Origin: Melissococcus plutonius ATCC 35311
Lineage (GTDB): Bacteria > Bacillota > Bacilli > Lactobacillales > Enterococcaceae
NCBI RefSeq assembly: GCF_000270185.1
Contig: NC_015516.1
Coordinates: 729,001-793,000 of the forward strand
Reading direction: 5' to 3'
Length of the DNA: 64,000 nt
Part shown: positions 50,685-60,339 of the stretch, piece by piece
Position numbering within the stretch: position 1 is the stretch's first letter
How the letters are laid out: the number at the start of each line of letters is the position of its first letter
Translations under genes and position numbers: made by a program
Notes under the pieces: generated by a model
What the model was told of the DNA's origin: nothing
Seen by the model: the letters and a program-made list of their open reading frames with translations, nothing else
Databases searched by the model: none

Positions 50685-50699
50685 TCTTAGCAAAATTAA

Positions 50700-50740
50700 G
50701 GCTAGAATCCTTTATTTATAGGGGTTTTAGCTTTTTTTAT
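50700..50740 (+). terminator. Terminator after rpmA
   Basis: 11-bp stem with three G-T pairs (50700-50710, 50722-50732), then T7. Confidence 0.85.
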
Positions 50741-50754
50741 TTTATGCATTATTT

Positions 50755-50778
50755 TTTTGACCATACTTTTGACCATAC
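50755..50778. repeat. Tandem 12-bp repeat, two units
   Basis: TTTTGACCATAC occurs twice without gap (50755-50766, 50767-50778). On the minus strand it continues the integrase frame past its stop as KYGQKYGQ. It lies where the attachment core of the lost element would be expected. Confidence 0.8.
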
Positions 50779-50780
50779 TT

Positions 50781-50969
50781 TTAAAAATTAACATATTTTA
50801 TAAATTGCTCGGTCGTAGCTTCTTTTCTATTATCTGTAAGATGGGTGTAAGCGTTCATTGTTGTTTGTATATTCGCATGTCCAAGTCTTTTTTGCACATC
50901 CTTAAAATTAGCACCTGACTCAAAGAGTAGAGAAGCGTGTGTATGTCTGAATCCATGTAACCATGTAAG
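50781..50969 (-). pseudogene. 3' fragment of a phage-type tyrosine integrase
   Basis: Only the C-terminal catalytic end is left: LTWLHGFRHTHASLLF with the second active-site Arg and His, then DVQKRLGHANIQTTMNAYTHL with the Tyr nucleophile. Homology stops near 50969 and the frame upstream (to 51065) looks unrelated. After the TAA at 50783-50781 the same frame goes on for KYGQKYGQKNNA to another stop; such tails occur in intact integrases, so the TAA may be a further lesion. Remnant of a prophage or island inserted beside rpmA. Confidence 0.88.
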
Positions 50970-50982
50970 CCTATATTTATGG

Positions 50983-51090
50983 GTAATTAGTAAGGTGAAC
51001 CAATTGGAACAGATAAGTAAACCTGGGGAAAGAATAATGATAGATACAATTAAGAAAATTATCAAAGAAAAAATCTGTCAAAATAGCTGA
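50983..51090 (+). pseudogene. Coding-like 3' remnant facing away from the integrase fragment
   Basis: An open stretch ending at TGA 51088-51090 reads SKVNQLEQISKPGERIMIDTIKKIIKEK at its core. It begins about where integrase homology ends, so it may be the end of another gene fused by a deletion. No family recognised. Confidence 0.35.
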
Positions 51091-52792
51091 TATTATTTAT
51101 AGTTGCACAGGTTAATTAAAAATCTATGTACCAGTATTAACGTAAGAAATTTTTATTGCTATGCAGTCAGTATAAGTATTTATCTGTATGTTTGTAATTA
51201 TTTTGTTTATTAGGTAACTATCAACCTAGTGTTTTGTTGAGAAATGAGTAAAATTTGAATTTAAAAGATAAAGCAATATTGCAACGTCGGTGAAATTACC
51301 TATATTTTCAGCAGAAAATTACTATGTATTTCCATATAATTGTTATAGCAATTTCATTATATTTAGAGCATATATCAAGGAAAAAGGCTATATTTGTTTG
51401 TAGTTAACAATATTGAGGAATTAATAAGGTACTAGCTAAAGATAATTAATCATTATTACAGTAAAATTGGTATTTTTTACAATCGTTGGTTATTTGATGA
51501 TTTAAGAGACTTGGAAAATCAGAAGTAAAACTTTAGCTAATCGAATGTTTAAATTAGTTAAAATTATCAATGAAATGTTATCTTATGAAGGCTTGAAAAA
51601 AGACACAAGATAGTTTGTATCCTTTCGAATGCTATAGGATACATTCATTTACTGAGATTGTACCTACAGCCTAAATGATAAATAATTATTTACATATTTT
51701 TCTTAATAAAAATGAATAAATGTGAAAAGAAGTGTAAAGATATCATTTATAAGATAAGAATTTTATAAGATATGAGAAAATAGTAAACACAAATTTCGGA
51801 AAAAATATCATAGAAAATATTTTGGAAAAAACCACTTAGAAATTCATGTGATTAATTTCTAATAATTTTATATTTTAAAAGAAGATAATAATTTATAAAT
51901 TAAAACATATTAATATTAGTGGTGAAGGTATTCAATGAAATGTCTTCACCACTATTTTTTGTTTACTAGTATTTTTGTATATTCCCATAGGAAGATGTAA
52001 TAAGAATCTTTAAATTAAATTTAAATTTTTGATTAATTTGATAATGACACTACTTGGGTTTCAGCTTTAATAGCAGATATTAATGTTTGGGATACTTATC
52101 AATTTAAAAAACTTTTGTCATCAATGATACGAAATTTCTCTATCAATCAATATTGTTCAATACAACTTTTTATTGAAAGGTAATGTCATAGCTATGCAAT
52201 CATATAGGTATCGGTCTGTCTAGAACAAAGTTAAACGAAATATCTAGTAGTCAATAAAATTTTATATTAAAGATAACATATTGCAAGTAATAATACACAT
52301 CATTTGGATAGATGAATATTTGGAGATTAATTTAATGCGTTAAAATAAAACTATTCAATGAAATAGACAGTATAATTTTTCATAATCCATTTACTATAAC
52401 TGATAGATAGCTTTTGATAAATCAATATTGAATTTTTTATCTAATAATCATTTATAATTATTTCTATAAAAGAATAAAAGAAAGTTTAGCTGATTAAAAA
52501 ATTTTCTATAGTTAAGTTGTTTATTTAAGCTGCCGAGAATTCATTAATGCAAAATTTAAAAAATCAGAAATTGACTAATTCCAAACTCTTCTATTATATA
52601 ATTGATTGGAGTTAGGAATAGAAGGGCCTAAAGACTAATTTAAAATGTACCTAATTTGTTAGGGATGAAGAATTATGTTGTTGTTCGTTTATTTTTAAGA
52701 TTGAATTTTATGTTTTTTTTAAAACCCATGATATTATTACAAATAGAAAAAATTTTGAATGATAGATGTGTATTTATTAATAGATAGAAGAA
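51091..52792. other. 1.7-kb gene-poor region
   Basis: AT-rich, no complete gene. Short coding-like frames interrupted by stops include 52037-52183 (plus, 48 codons, TTWVSALIADINVWDTYQFK) and around 51475-51535 (SKIGIFYNRWLFDDLRDLE). A stand-alone terminator is at 51917-51961. The whole looks like decayed accessory DNA next to the integrase fragment. Confidence 0.6.
51917..51961 (+). terminator. Orphan terminator in the gene-poor region
   Basis: 11-bp perfect stem TAGTGGTGAAG/CTTCACCACTA (51917-51927, 51944-51954) and T6. No gene precedes it, so it probably marks a lost one. Confidence 0.8.
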
Positions 52793-52798
52793 ATGATA

Positions 52799-53242
52799 AT
52801 GCAAAAAAATTTTATTGAAATTAAAAGATATATTCAACCCTTATTAGATATTATTCTTAGTCTGTTATTTGGTTTACTTTTAATTTTTATGTTACGTTTT
52901 TTAATCGATATTGCTTGCTATGTATTAAAACCAATGACTATTAGTAATTTTACAATGATTATGCAAAAAGTGACATCATTTTTTATGTTGTTTGAATTTA
53001 TGTTAATGATTTTGCGTTATATTCAAGAAGGCCACCATATTCCTATTCGGTATTTAATTTATATTTGTATTACAGCTATATTGAGACAATTAATGATCAT
53101 TCATGGAGAAGCGGTTCAAACTTTATTGTTGGCTTTGGCAATTTTATTATTGGTGATTGTTTTATATATTCTGAATCTAACAAGACATAAATTTTCCTCT
53201 AAAATTGAAATAAACAATAAGGAAAATGAACGATTTAGATAG
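52799..53242 (+). CDS. PsiE family membrane protein
   Basis: 147 residues, four predicted helices. The second half EFMLMILRYIQEGHHIPIRYLIYICITAILRQLMI carries the PsiE pattern (polar GHHIP turn between helices). PsiE is phosphate-starvation inducible in E. coli; its function is unknown. ATG 52799 has AGAAGAA at normal distance; ATG 52793 is the alternative. Isolated gene in the gene-poor zone. Confidence 0.75.
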   Translation: MQKNFIEIKRYIQPLLDIILSLLFGLLLIFMLRFLIDIACYVLKPMTISNFTMIMQKVTSFFMLFEFMLMILRYIQEGHHIPIRYLIYICITAILRQLMIIHGEAVQTLLLALAILLLVIVLYILNLTRHKFSSKIEINNKENERFR

Positions 53243-53378
53243 AAAAGGATATTAATAGCCAATTAATTACTTATTTGCTAGAATATAATTGTTAGATAAT
53301 AATTTTTGATTGATATTAATAGGATTATTGATTTTTAATGTATTTAGTATAAAAAGAAAAATAAGAGGTGATAAATTT

Positions 53379-53534
53379 ATGTACGCTGTGAAGGTATTCC
53401 ACGGCTATATTAGTAAAAATGGACGACGTACTAGAGATAAAAATATGATCAAGCAATTTGAAAATCCACGTGAAGCTGAACGGTTTGCCGATAAAATCGG
53501 TGGTATGGTAAAAAAATTAGAGAATATTGAGTAA
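53379..53534 (+). CDS. 51-residue basic protein, unknown
   Basis: MYAVKVFHGYISKNGRRTRDKNMIKQ at the N-terminus, then FENPREAERFADKIGGMVKKLE. Strongly charged, soluble, with a likely beta-hairpin and one helix. GAGGTGAT lies seven bases upstream and a terminator follows, so it is probably a real gene. A longer frame to 53310 has no support. I know no function. Confidence 0.65.
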   Translation: MYAVKVFHGYISKNGRRTRDKNMIKQFENPREAERFADKIGGMVKKLENIE

Positions 53535-53592
53535 AAATATTCTATTGAAAAAACAGGATAAATAGAATATTAATAATAGATTAAACGATAAA

Positions 53593-53637
53593 GAAGAGAA
53601 AAGGATCTATTAATGTAGATTTATTTCTCTTTTTTAT
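53593..53637 (+). terminator. Terminator after the 51-residue protein gene
   Basis: Imperfect 15-base arms (53593-53607, 53617-53631) followed by T-rich sequence. Confidence 0.65.
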
Positions 53638-54428
53638 TCATAACAAATATCTGTTATATGTTTAATCGCTACTGAGTTATTTTTATAGAAATGTACTTTT
53701 TATCTTACCAATATTAGCAGGTGGTTTTATATTATTTAGAAATTTAAAAATAAAATAAAAAAGTTTAAATACAAGTCATTATAATGAAATACCATATATT
53801 TTGAAGATTTATAGGAAGATGGTATGATAAAAATAACCATAAGTTTTGCTTAAAATCAAGCAGATTAGAGTGGAAAGTAAATAGGTTTAGAAATGAATAA
53901 ACAAAGAATACATCTCATATTTCCAACAGATAGTATTTTAAAGAGCTTAATCATCATTGCTAATTTAATATTAAATAAGGTTAATGTTTTAAAAATATTA
54001 ACCAATTAATTTTAATTTAGCATTAAATGAAGGGAATATTGGATGACAAAATATACGAATTTATTTTCTTTATAGAAATTCAAATAGAAATAAAATTATA
54101 TAAAATTTGCTGAATATATGGATATTTATTAAATATGAAAAATAGTCTCATTGTATAAGATATTTAAGCAAAAAAGCAATGGTTTGTGACTGTATAGAAA
54201 AGGGTAACTGGTATTTATTTGATGAAATAAATAGCACAAAACTGTTTTATATTTACTGATAGGTTTAATGATGAATAAACAGAACATCGAAATGGCTGGT
54301 TTGATTCATTAAATAAAATCGCTAATTTAAAATTAACCAAGCTTATTCATAGACTATTTATCCATTCAGCTCTGCTGTATAATAAAAAATACATATTAAT
54401 CTATAATTGGAAAGAAGGAATAAATAGG
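53638..54428. other. Gene-free region before the M24 peptidase
   Basis: AT-rich. Two short open stretches look coding-like but lack starts: about 53670-53757 (NVLFILPILAGGFILFRNL, one membrane helix) and about 54147-54259 (KAMVCDCIEKGNWYLFDEI). A similar word, ATAGGTTTA..ATGAATAAACA, occurs near 53881 and 54261. Nothing recognised. Confidence 0.45.
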
Positions 54429-55490
54429 ATGATAAGAATAAATAGACTACGTCAATTGATGAAAAAAAACAATTTAGCTGGCTATTTTATTACAGATCCA
54501 TATAACCTTTATTATTTAACAAATTTTACTGGCACAACTGGTGCAGCAATAATTACTATGGATCAAGCATTTTTTATCACTGATTTTCGCTACACTACTC
54601 AAGCACAAAAACAAGCATATGAATATACCATTATTGAAAATAAAGGGCATCTATTTGATGCAGTTACAGATCTCGCTGAAAAAGAAAATTTAGCGAATTT
54701 AGCATTTGAAGAACTTCACGTTAGTTTTGCAGAATACAGTATCTTAGAAGAGATTATTCCATGTGATTTGATTCCTGTTTCAGGATTAATTGAAGAATTA
54801 AGAGAAGTCAAAGATGAAGATGAAGTTGCTATGATTGAAAAAGCTTGTGAAATTGCAGATGCCGGTTATAAAAATGTATTAGAATTTATTCAACCTGGTA
54901 TGACAGAAATTGAAGTGGCAAACCGACTCGATTTCTTTATGCGTTCTATGGGTGCTGCTGGTGTTTCTTTTGATACGATTGTTGCGAGTGGTTGGCGTTC
55001 GGCAATGCCACATGGAGTAGCTAGTGAAAAGGTAATTGAAAAAGGAGATATGATTACCTTAGATTTTGGCTGTTACTATAAAGGGTATGCATCTGATATG
55101 ACCAGAACCTTTGCCATTGGAACGCCAGATAGTAAATTAAAAGAAATTTATCAAATCGTTTTAGACGTCCAATTAAAAGTATTAAAGGCGGCACAACCAG
55201 GTGTAATTGGCATGCAGTTAGATGAAATTGCAAGGGATTATATTGCTTCATTAGGATATGGTGAAAATTTTGGTCATTCCACTGGTCATGGAGTTGGATT
55301 GGAAGTTCATGAGGCACCTGCAATTTCCATGCGATCAGAACAGCAGTTAGTTGTTGGTAATATCGTTACTGATGAACCGGGTATTTATATTGATGGATTA
55401 GGCGGTGTACGTATTGAGGATGATTTATTAATCACCAAAGAAGGAAATCGATTATTGACACATTCACCAAAGAAATTAATCATTCTATAA
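54429..55490 (+). CDS. M24 family Xaa-Pro peptidase
   Basis: 353 residues. Creatinase-like N-terminal domain (LAGYFITDPYNLYYLTNFTG), then the pita-bread fold with metal ligands in LDFGCYYKGYASDMTRTF, FGHSTGHGVGLEVHEAP, VTDEPGIYI and GVRIEDDLLIT. Releases N-terminal residues before proline or cuts X-Pro dipeptides. In related genomes efp usually comes next; it does not here. AAGAAGG site upstream. Confidence 0.94.
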   Translation: MIRINRLRQLMKKNNLAGYFITDPYNLYYLTNFTGTTGAAIITMDQAFFITDFRYTTQAQKQAYEYTIIENKGHLFDAVTDLAEKENLANLAFEELHVSFAEYSILEEIIPCDLIPVSGLIEELREVKDEDEVAMIEKACEIADAGYKNVLEFIQPGMTEIEVANRLDFFMRSMGAAGVSFDTIVASGWRSAMPHGVASEKVIEKGDMITLDFGCYYKGYASDMTRTFAIGTPDSKLKEIYQIVLDVQLKVLKAAQPGVIGMQLDEIARDYIASLGYGENFGHSTGHGVGLEVHEAPAISMRSEQQLVVGNIVTDEPGIYIDGLGGVRIEDDLLITKEGNRLLTHSPKKLIIL

Positions 55491-55929
55491 AACTAAAATT
55501 TTTTAATTAAAACTTACAGCTAAAGATGAAGTTAAAAAATAGAAGAATTCTATTATTAAGCATAATAAGAGTATAAATATAAGTCAGCAACTATTTTTTA
55601 TTCATGATTACAAAAATACTAAGTAAGCTAGCCGATATAAAATAATTATATTTATTTAAAAATGAACGATTTTTTCTTAAAATTGTTTTCAGGAGAATTG
55701 TTTTGAAAAAGATAGTTTAAATTATTTAATTTTACTAAGTAAAAGTTTTTGAAAATTATTTATTTGTTCTAATTTTTCTGGTGGCAAAACGACTTATTTA
55801 ATGATACACTAAGTGAGAGAAAATTAGAATTGAATCATTTTCTCAATTTAAAGAATGAACGGCTCATTTTATTAACTGATTATTTGATATAACAGATGAT
55901 TCTTCTCTATTCAGCAAGGAGGACAAAAG
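55491..55929. other. Gene-free gap where efp is usually found
   Basis: 439 bases, AT-rich, no coding-like frame and no trace of an EF-P N-terminus. A hairpin GAGAAAATTAGAATTGAATCATTTTCTC-type word (55815-55842) lies upstream of asp23, AGAGAAAAT pairing with ATTTTCTC. Confidence 0.5.
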
Positions 55930-56355
55930 ATGATTGATGAAAAAAACCTAGTAATCAATAATAAAGATCTATTAGGTGAAATTGTTATTGCACCTGAAGT
56001 TATTGAAGTAATTATTGGAATTGCTGTGTCAAAAGTAGAGGGTGTTTATGGAATGCGTGGTACTTTTACTAGCAATATTACAGAGTTTTTAGGACGAGCT
56101 GCACATGGAAAAGGGATTTATCTACATACGGAAGCAGACAAGTTGAAAGTAGATATTTATTGTTACCTAAATTATGGCGTTTCTGTACCTAAAGTTGCTT
56201 TAGCAATGCAAGACCAAATAAAACAGCAAGTATTATACATGACTGATGTTGATTTAGCTGAAGTAAATATTCATGTAGCTGCTGTTGTACCAGAGAAAAT
56301 GCCAAAGCCAAATTTGAATGAATTATTTCCAGAAGATGAGGAAAGAAATGAATAA
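55930..56355 (+). CDS. Asp23/Gls24 family protein (YqhY-like)
   Basis: 141 residues. GEIVIAPEVIEVIIGIAVSKVEGVYGMRG is the family signature, and VDIYCYLNYGVSVPKVALAMQDQIK follows. YqhY-type members sit beside nusB and are linked to acetyl-CoA carboxylase control in Bacillus. Overlaps nusB by 8 bases. AAGGAGG site. Confidence 0.92.
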   Translation: MIDEKNLVINNKDLLGEIVIAPEVIEVIIGIAVSKVEGVYGMRGTFTSNITEFLGRAAHGKGIYLHTEADKLKVDIYCYLNYGVSVPKVALAMQDQIKQQVLYMTDVDLAEVNIHVAAVVPEKMPKPNLNELFPEDEERNE

Positions 56356-56824
56356 GCAAAAATTAACACGACGAGAAATTAGGGAAAAAGCATTACAAGC
56401 TTTATTTCCTTTGGACTTTAATACAGAATTAACAAAACAAGATGCGATTGACTATGCATTAATGCTAGATAATTATGAAGTAATAAGTGAAGATCAAGAA
56501 AATTTGATTCCCACTTATCTTGATTTTTTGGTTGATGGTGTATGTAGTCATAAGAATGAATTGGACCAAGTGATCAAAAGACTTTTAGGGAAAAATTGGA
56601 CATTTGAACGTTTGTCTAAGATAGATACGGTTATTTTGCGAATGGCTGTTTTTGAAATGATGTATTCATCTGATGTCCCTGCACCGGTTGCATTAAATGA
56701 AGCATTGGAATTAGCCAAAAAATATAGCGATGATAATGCAAGAAAATTCACCAATGGTATTTTGGCAAACGTATTAAAAGAAATAGAAAAACATTCTGAT
56801 AAATTATCTTTATTTGAAGAGTAA
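56348..56824 (+). CDS. nusB: Transcription antitermination factor NusB
   Basis: 158 residues, all-helical. TRREIREKALQALFPLDFN at the N-terminus and LSKIDTVILRMAVFEMMY, ALNEALELAKKYSDDNARKFTNGILANVL near the end. Binds boxA with S10 in rRNA antitermination. Start 56348 has GAGGAAAG upstream; the frame opens further to 56318 without support. Confidence 0.96.
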   Translation: MNKQKLTRREIREKALQALFPLDFNTELTKQDAIDYALMLDNYEVISEDQENLIPTYLDFLVDGVCSHKNELDQVIKRLLGKNWTFERLSKIDTVILRMAVFEMMYSSDVPAPVALNEALELAKKYSDDNARKFTNGILANVLKEIEKHSDKLSLFEE

Positions 56825-56863
56825 TTTAGCTATTGTTCATTTTATAGAAATAGTTTAAGGCGA

Positions 56864-56904
56864 GAAAGTAAGGTTCCTAGGAGTGAACTTGCTTTCTTTT
56901 TCGT
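56864..56904 (+). terminator. Terminator after nusB
   Basis: Stem GAAAG..AGGTTC with GAACTT.CTTTC (56864-56876, 56885-56896) and a T-rich tail. Confidence 0.75.
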
Positions 56905-56998
56905 TTTTTCAGGTGTATCAAGAACCATTATTTTATGCTAAAATAAATGCATTATTATGTGGATACTTTAGTCATGAGAAATTAAAGGAGAAGTAACT

Positions 56999-57850
56999 GT
57001 GGGAATAAGAATGGATGGTAAAAAATTAGCAAAAGAGTTGCAATTAGAATTGACAACAGAAGTATCAGAGATAAAAAAACAAGGGATTCAGCCAGGCATT
57101 GTTGTCTTAATTGTTGGTGAAGACCCGGCTAGCAATATTTATGTTAAAAATAAACATATCACAGCTGAAAAAATCGGTATTTACTCTAAAATTGAAAGAT
57201 TAGCAGAAACAATTACAGAAGAAGAGCTTTTAACATTGATTGATCATTATAATAAAAATCCTTTCTTTCATGGTATTCTAGTCCAACTTCCTTTGCCTAA
57301 ACACATTAACCAAGAAAAAATTCTTCTTGCTATTGATCCTATTAAAGATATAGATGGCTTTCATCCTATGAATCTTGGAAAACTATTTATTGGAAAGCCA
57401 GTACAACTGCCTTGTACGCCTTATGGAATTATTAAATTACTAGAAGCTTATCAGATTGATTTAGTTGGAAAACAAGCAGTGGTTGTTGGTCGAAGTAACA
57501 TTGTTGGGAAACCTATGATGCATTTATTAACGATGAAACATGCTACAGTTACTTTGGCACATTCGTATACTGAAAATTTAGCAGAAATAACAAAAAAAGC
57601 AGATATTCTTGTAGCTGCGATTGGAAAAGGTCATTTTATTACTAAAGAATTTGTCAAAAAAGGTGCCGTTGTGATTGACGTTGGCATGAATCGAACAGAC
57701 ACGGGAAAGTTAATTGGTGATGTCAAGTTTGATGAAGTTGAACCACTTGTTGATTATATTACGCCTGTTCCTGGTGGTGTTGGGCCAATGACAATTACAA
57801 TGTTAATGAAGCAAACGATTGATGCAGCTAAAAATAGTGAAATAAGGTGA
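56999..57850 (+). CDS. folD: Methylenetetrahydrofolate dehydrogenase / cyclohydrolase
   Basis: 283 residues, bifunctional. Catalytic Lys in YVKNKHITAEKIGI, LVQLPLPKHI, PIKDIDGFHP and the NADP site VVVGRSNIVGKPMMHLL. Start GTG 56999 after AAAGGAG; ATG 57011 is the alternative. First gene of folD-xseA-xseB-ispA-tlyA-argR-recN. A folate transporter under a THF riboswitch is encoded at 25.5 kb. Confidence 0.96.
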   Translation: MGIRMDGKKLAKELQLELTTEVSEIKKQGIQPGIVVLIVGEDPASNIYVKNKHITAEKIGIYSKIERLAETITEEELLTLIDHYNKNPFFHGILVQLPLPKHINQEKILLAIDPIKDIDGFHPMNLGKLFIGKPVQLPCTPYGIIKLLEAYQIDLVGKQAVVVGRSNIVGKPMMHLLTMKHATVTLAHSYTENLAEITKKADILVAAIGKGHFITKEFVKKGAVVIDVGMNRTDTGKLIGDVKFDEVEPLVDYITPVPGGVGPMTITMLMKQTIDAAKNSEIR

Positions 57851-57856
57851 GAATTC

Positions 57857-59203
57857 ATGACGCAACAATATTTAACGGTTACTGCTCTAACAAAGTATTT
57901 AAAACGTAAATTTGATGCTGATCCCTATTTAGGTCGTATTTATTTAACTGGTGAAATTTCTAATTTTCGTTTACGAGTAAACGCTCATCAGTATTTCAGC
58001 TTAAAAGATGATGGCGCTAAGATTTCAGCAATTATGTTTAAATCGGCCTTTCAAAAATTAAAATTTCAACCTAAAGAGGGAATGAAAGTCTTAGTCGTAG
58101 GCAGGATTTCTCTTTATGAAAATAATGGTGCCTACCAAATTTATATCGACCATATGGAACCTGATGGTATTGGAGCATTGTATCAAGCATTGGCAGAATT
58201 GAAAGAGAAATTAGCAAAAGAAGGATTATTCAATAAGGTAAAACGTAAACTCCCTTTATATCCTAAACGAATTGCTGTTATTACAAGTCCCAGTGGCGCA
58301 GTGATTCGGGATATTATCACAACGGTTCACAGACGTTATCCCATTGCCCAACTTGTTTTATTTCCTACATTGGTTCAAGGTGAACAAGCCGCTGATGATA
58401 TTGTTAGGAACATTGAGCGAGCAGAAAAAATTGGAAATTTTGATACGATTATTTTGGGACGAGGTGGCGGTTCAATTGAAGATTTATGGCCGTTTAATGA
58501 GGAAAGTGTGGCACGTGCAATCTATCAATCAAAAATTCCCATTATATCTTCTGTTGGTCATGAAACCGATACAACGATTGCTGATTTGGTAGCAGATGTT
58601 AGAGCTGCTACACCAACAGCTGCTGCAGAAATGGCTGTTCCTGTTCTATCAGAGGAGTTACTAAAAATTAAAGAAAGACAAGAACGATTAGCTCAAGCAT
58701 TTCTTTATCTAGTACAACAACAGGAGGAACACTTTAAACATTTGAAAAATTCCTATGTTTTTAAGCAACCTGAACGTCTTTATGAAGGGCAAACGTTGAA
58801 ACTTGATCAAGTAACACAGCGTCTTCAACAACTAGCCGAGGCAATTTATCATCAAAAACAACTACAAACGCAATCTATACTTAACCAACTCTATCAACAA
58901 GCACCATTAAATCAAATAAAAGAGAAAAAACAATACACATCATTTTTAAATAAAAATTTAACAACAGCAACACAACAAATAGTGAAAGATAAACGCAAAC
59001 AATTTATTTCACTGGTTCAGCAGTTAGATTTATTAAGCCCGTTAAAAATTATGGGACGTGGTTATAGTTATACAACAAAAAATGAAAAAGTTATTCGTTC
59101 GGCTCAGGAAGTAAAAGTAGCTGATCAGTTAACGATTCATTATACCGATGGTATGGTTAAAGCAGTTGTAGAAAGTAAGACATCTTTAGAAAAGGAGTTT
59201 TAA
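57857..59203 (+). CDS. xseA: Exodeoxyribonuclease VII large subunit
   Basis: 448 residues. N-terminal OB fold (LTVTALTKYLKRKFDADPYLGRIYLTGEISNFR), catalytic domain with IAVITSPSGAVIRDI, ILGRGGGSIEDLWPFNEE and SVGHETDTTIADLVADVRAATPTAAAE, then a long coiled coil. Six bases after folD. Confidence 0.97.
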   Translation: MTQQYLTVTALTKYLKRKFDADPYLGRIYLTGEISNFRLRVNAHQYFSLKDDGAKISAIMFKSAFQKLKFQPKEGMKVLVVGRISLYENNGAYQIYIDHMEPDGIGALYQALAELKEKLAKEGLFNKVKRKLPLYPKRIAVITSPSGAVIRDIITTVHRRYPIAQLVLFPTLVQGEQAADDIVRNIERAEKIGNFDTIILGRGGGSIEDLWPFNEESVARAIYQSKIPIISSVGHETDTTIADLVADVRAATPTAAAEMAVPVLSEELLKIKERQERLAQAFLYLVQQQEEHFKHLKNSYVFKQPERLYEGQTLKLDQVTQRLQQLAEAIYHQKQLQTQSILNQLYQQAPLNQIKEKKQYTSFLNKNLTTATQQIVKDKRKQFISLVQQLDLLSPLKIMGRGYSYTTKNEKVIRSAQEVKVADQLTIHYTDGMVKAVVESKTSLEKEF

Positions 59204-59206
59204 TTT

Positions 59207-59440
59207 ATGGCGAAAGAAGAAAAAACATTTGAAGAATCACTTAATATATTGGAAGAAATTGTCCAACAATTGGAACGTGGTGATGTGCCTCTAGAAGAAG
59301 CATTAACAGCTTTTCAAGAAGGAATGAAACTAAGTCGTCAATGTCAAGAAACTTTGGAAAAGGCAGAAAAAACCCTAACAAAAATGATGACAGAAACAAA
59401 CGATGAAGTATTGTTTGAGGAAAGTGAAAAAGAACAATGA
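59207..59440 (+). CDS. xseB: Exodeoxyribonuclease VII small subunit
   Basis: 77 residues, helical: [28 protein letters not shown]...[15 protein letters not shown]. Wraps XseA's coiled coil. Overlaps ispA by 4 bases (ATGA). Confidence 0.96.
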   Translation: MAKEEKTFEESLNILEEIVQQLERGDVPLEEALTAFQEGMKLSRQCQETLEKAEKTLTKMMTETNDEVLFEESEKEQ

Positions 59441-60327
59441 ATGATTTTACAATTTTTAAACAAAAACATATAGATCGTATTGAAAAAGAGATGGCAAATT
59501 TTATTGAAAGTCATACATCTGATCAATCTTTAAAAAAAGCTATGTTGTATTCAATTCAAGCAGGTGGGAAACGATTACGACCACTACTTCTGCTGGCTAC
59601 AATAAATTCTTTTAATTGTCCAATCGAACAAGGTGCCTATCAAACGGCAGCAGCACTTGAAATGCTTCATACCTATTCATTGATTCATGATGACTTGCCT
59701 GCAATGGATAATGATGATCTTAGAAGAGGAAAACCAACAAATCACAAGATTTTTGGTGAAGCTTTGGCTATTTTGGCTGGAGATGGTTTATTAACAGGAG
59801 CTTTCCAATTATTAGCACTAAGTACTATTGAAGCAGGTAAAAAAATTTTATTAACACAATTATTAGGACAAACTGCTGGAACTGAAGGAATGGTTGCAGG
59901 TCAATCTGGTGATTTACAAGGTGAAAAAAAGGCACTTAATTTGCAAGAATTAAGTGAAGTTCATAGGAAAAAGACCGGCGCATTAATTGAATTTTCTTTT
60001 ATGGCTGGTGGAATTCTAGCCAATCAATCAGAAGAAATTATCTACCTTTTAAAGCAGTTAGCAAATGCTTTTGGACTTGCTTTTCAAATTCGTGATGATT
60101 TGTTAGATGTTATTGGTTCGGAAGAAAAACAAGGAAAAAAAATTGGTAGAGATCAATGTTTAAATAAAAGTACCTATCCAGCTCTTTTAGGAATTGAAAA
60201 AGCGAAAGAGGCATTAACACAACAAGTAGCAAATGCCAAAAATATTAGTGCTCAAATTGGGATAATCATTCCTGGTTTTCAACCAAAACTACTTGAACAA
60301 ATGATTAGTCAACTGAAAATTACCTAG
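59437..60327 (+). CDS. ispA: Farnesyl diphosphate synthase / polyprenyl synthetase
   Basis: 296 residues. Condenses DMAPP and [15 protein letters not shown], first Asp-rich motif [20 protein letters not shown], second QIRDDLLDV. Substrates come from the mevalonate genes at 2.9-7 kb. No dxs follows, in contrast to Bacillus. Confidence 0.95.
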   Translation: MNDFTIFKQKHIDRIEKEMANFIESHTSDQSLKKAMLYSIQAGGKRLRPLLLLATINSFNCPIEQGAYQTAAALEMLHTYSLIHDDLPAMDNDDLRRGKPTNHKIFGEALAILAGDGLLTGAFQLLALSTIEAGKKILLTQLLGQTAGTEGMVAGQSGDLQGEKKALNLQELSEVHRKKTGALIEFSFMAGGILANQSEEIIYLLKQLANAFGLAFQIRDDLLDVIGSEEKQGKKIGRDQCLNKSTYPALLGIEKAKEALTQQVANAKNISAQIGIIIPGFQPKLLEQMISQLKIT

Positions 60328-60339
60328 AAAGGTGTAACT

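Noticed and set aside
50755-50778. Tandem 12-bp units as the start of a CRISPR array
   Set aside because: Only two units, no spacers, no cas genes; better explained as the integrase 3' end.
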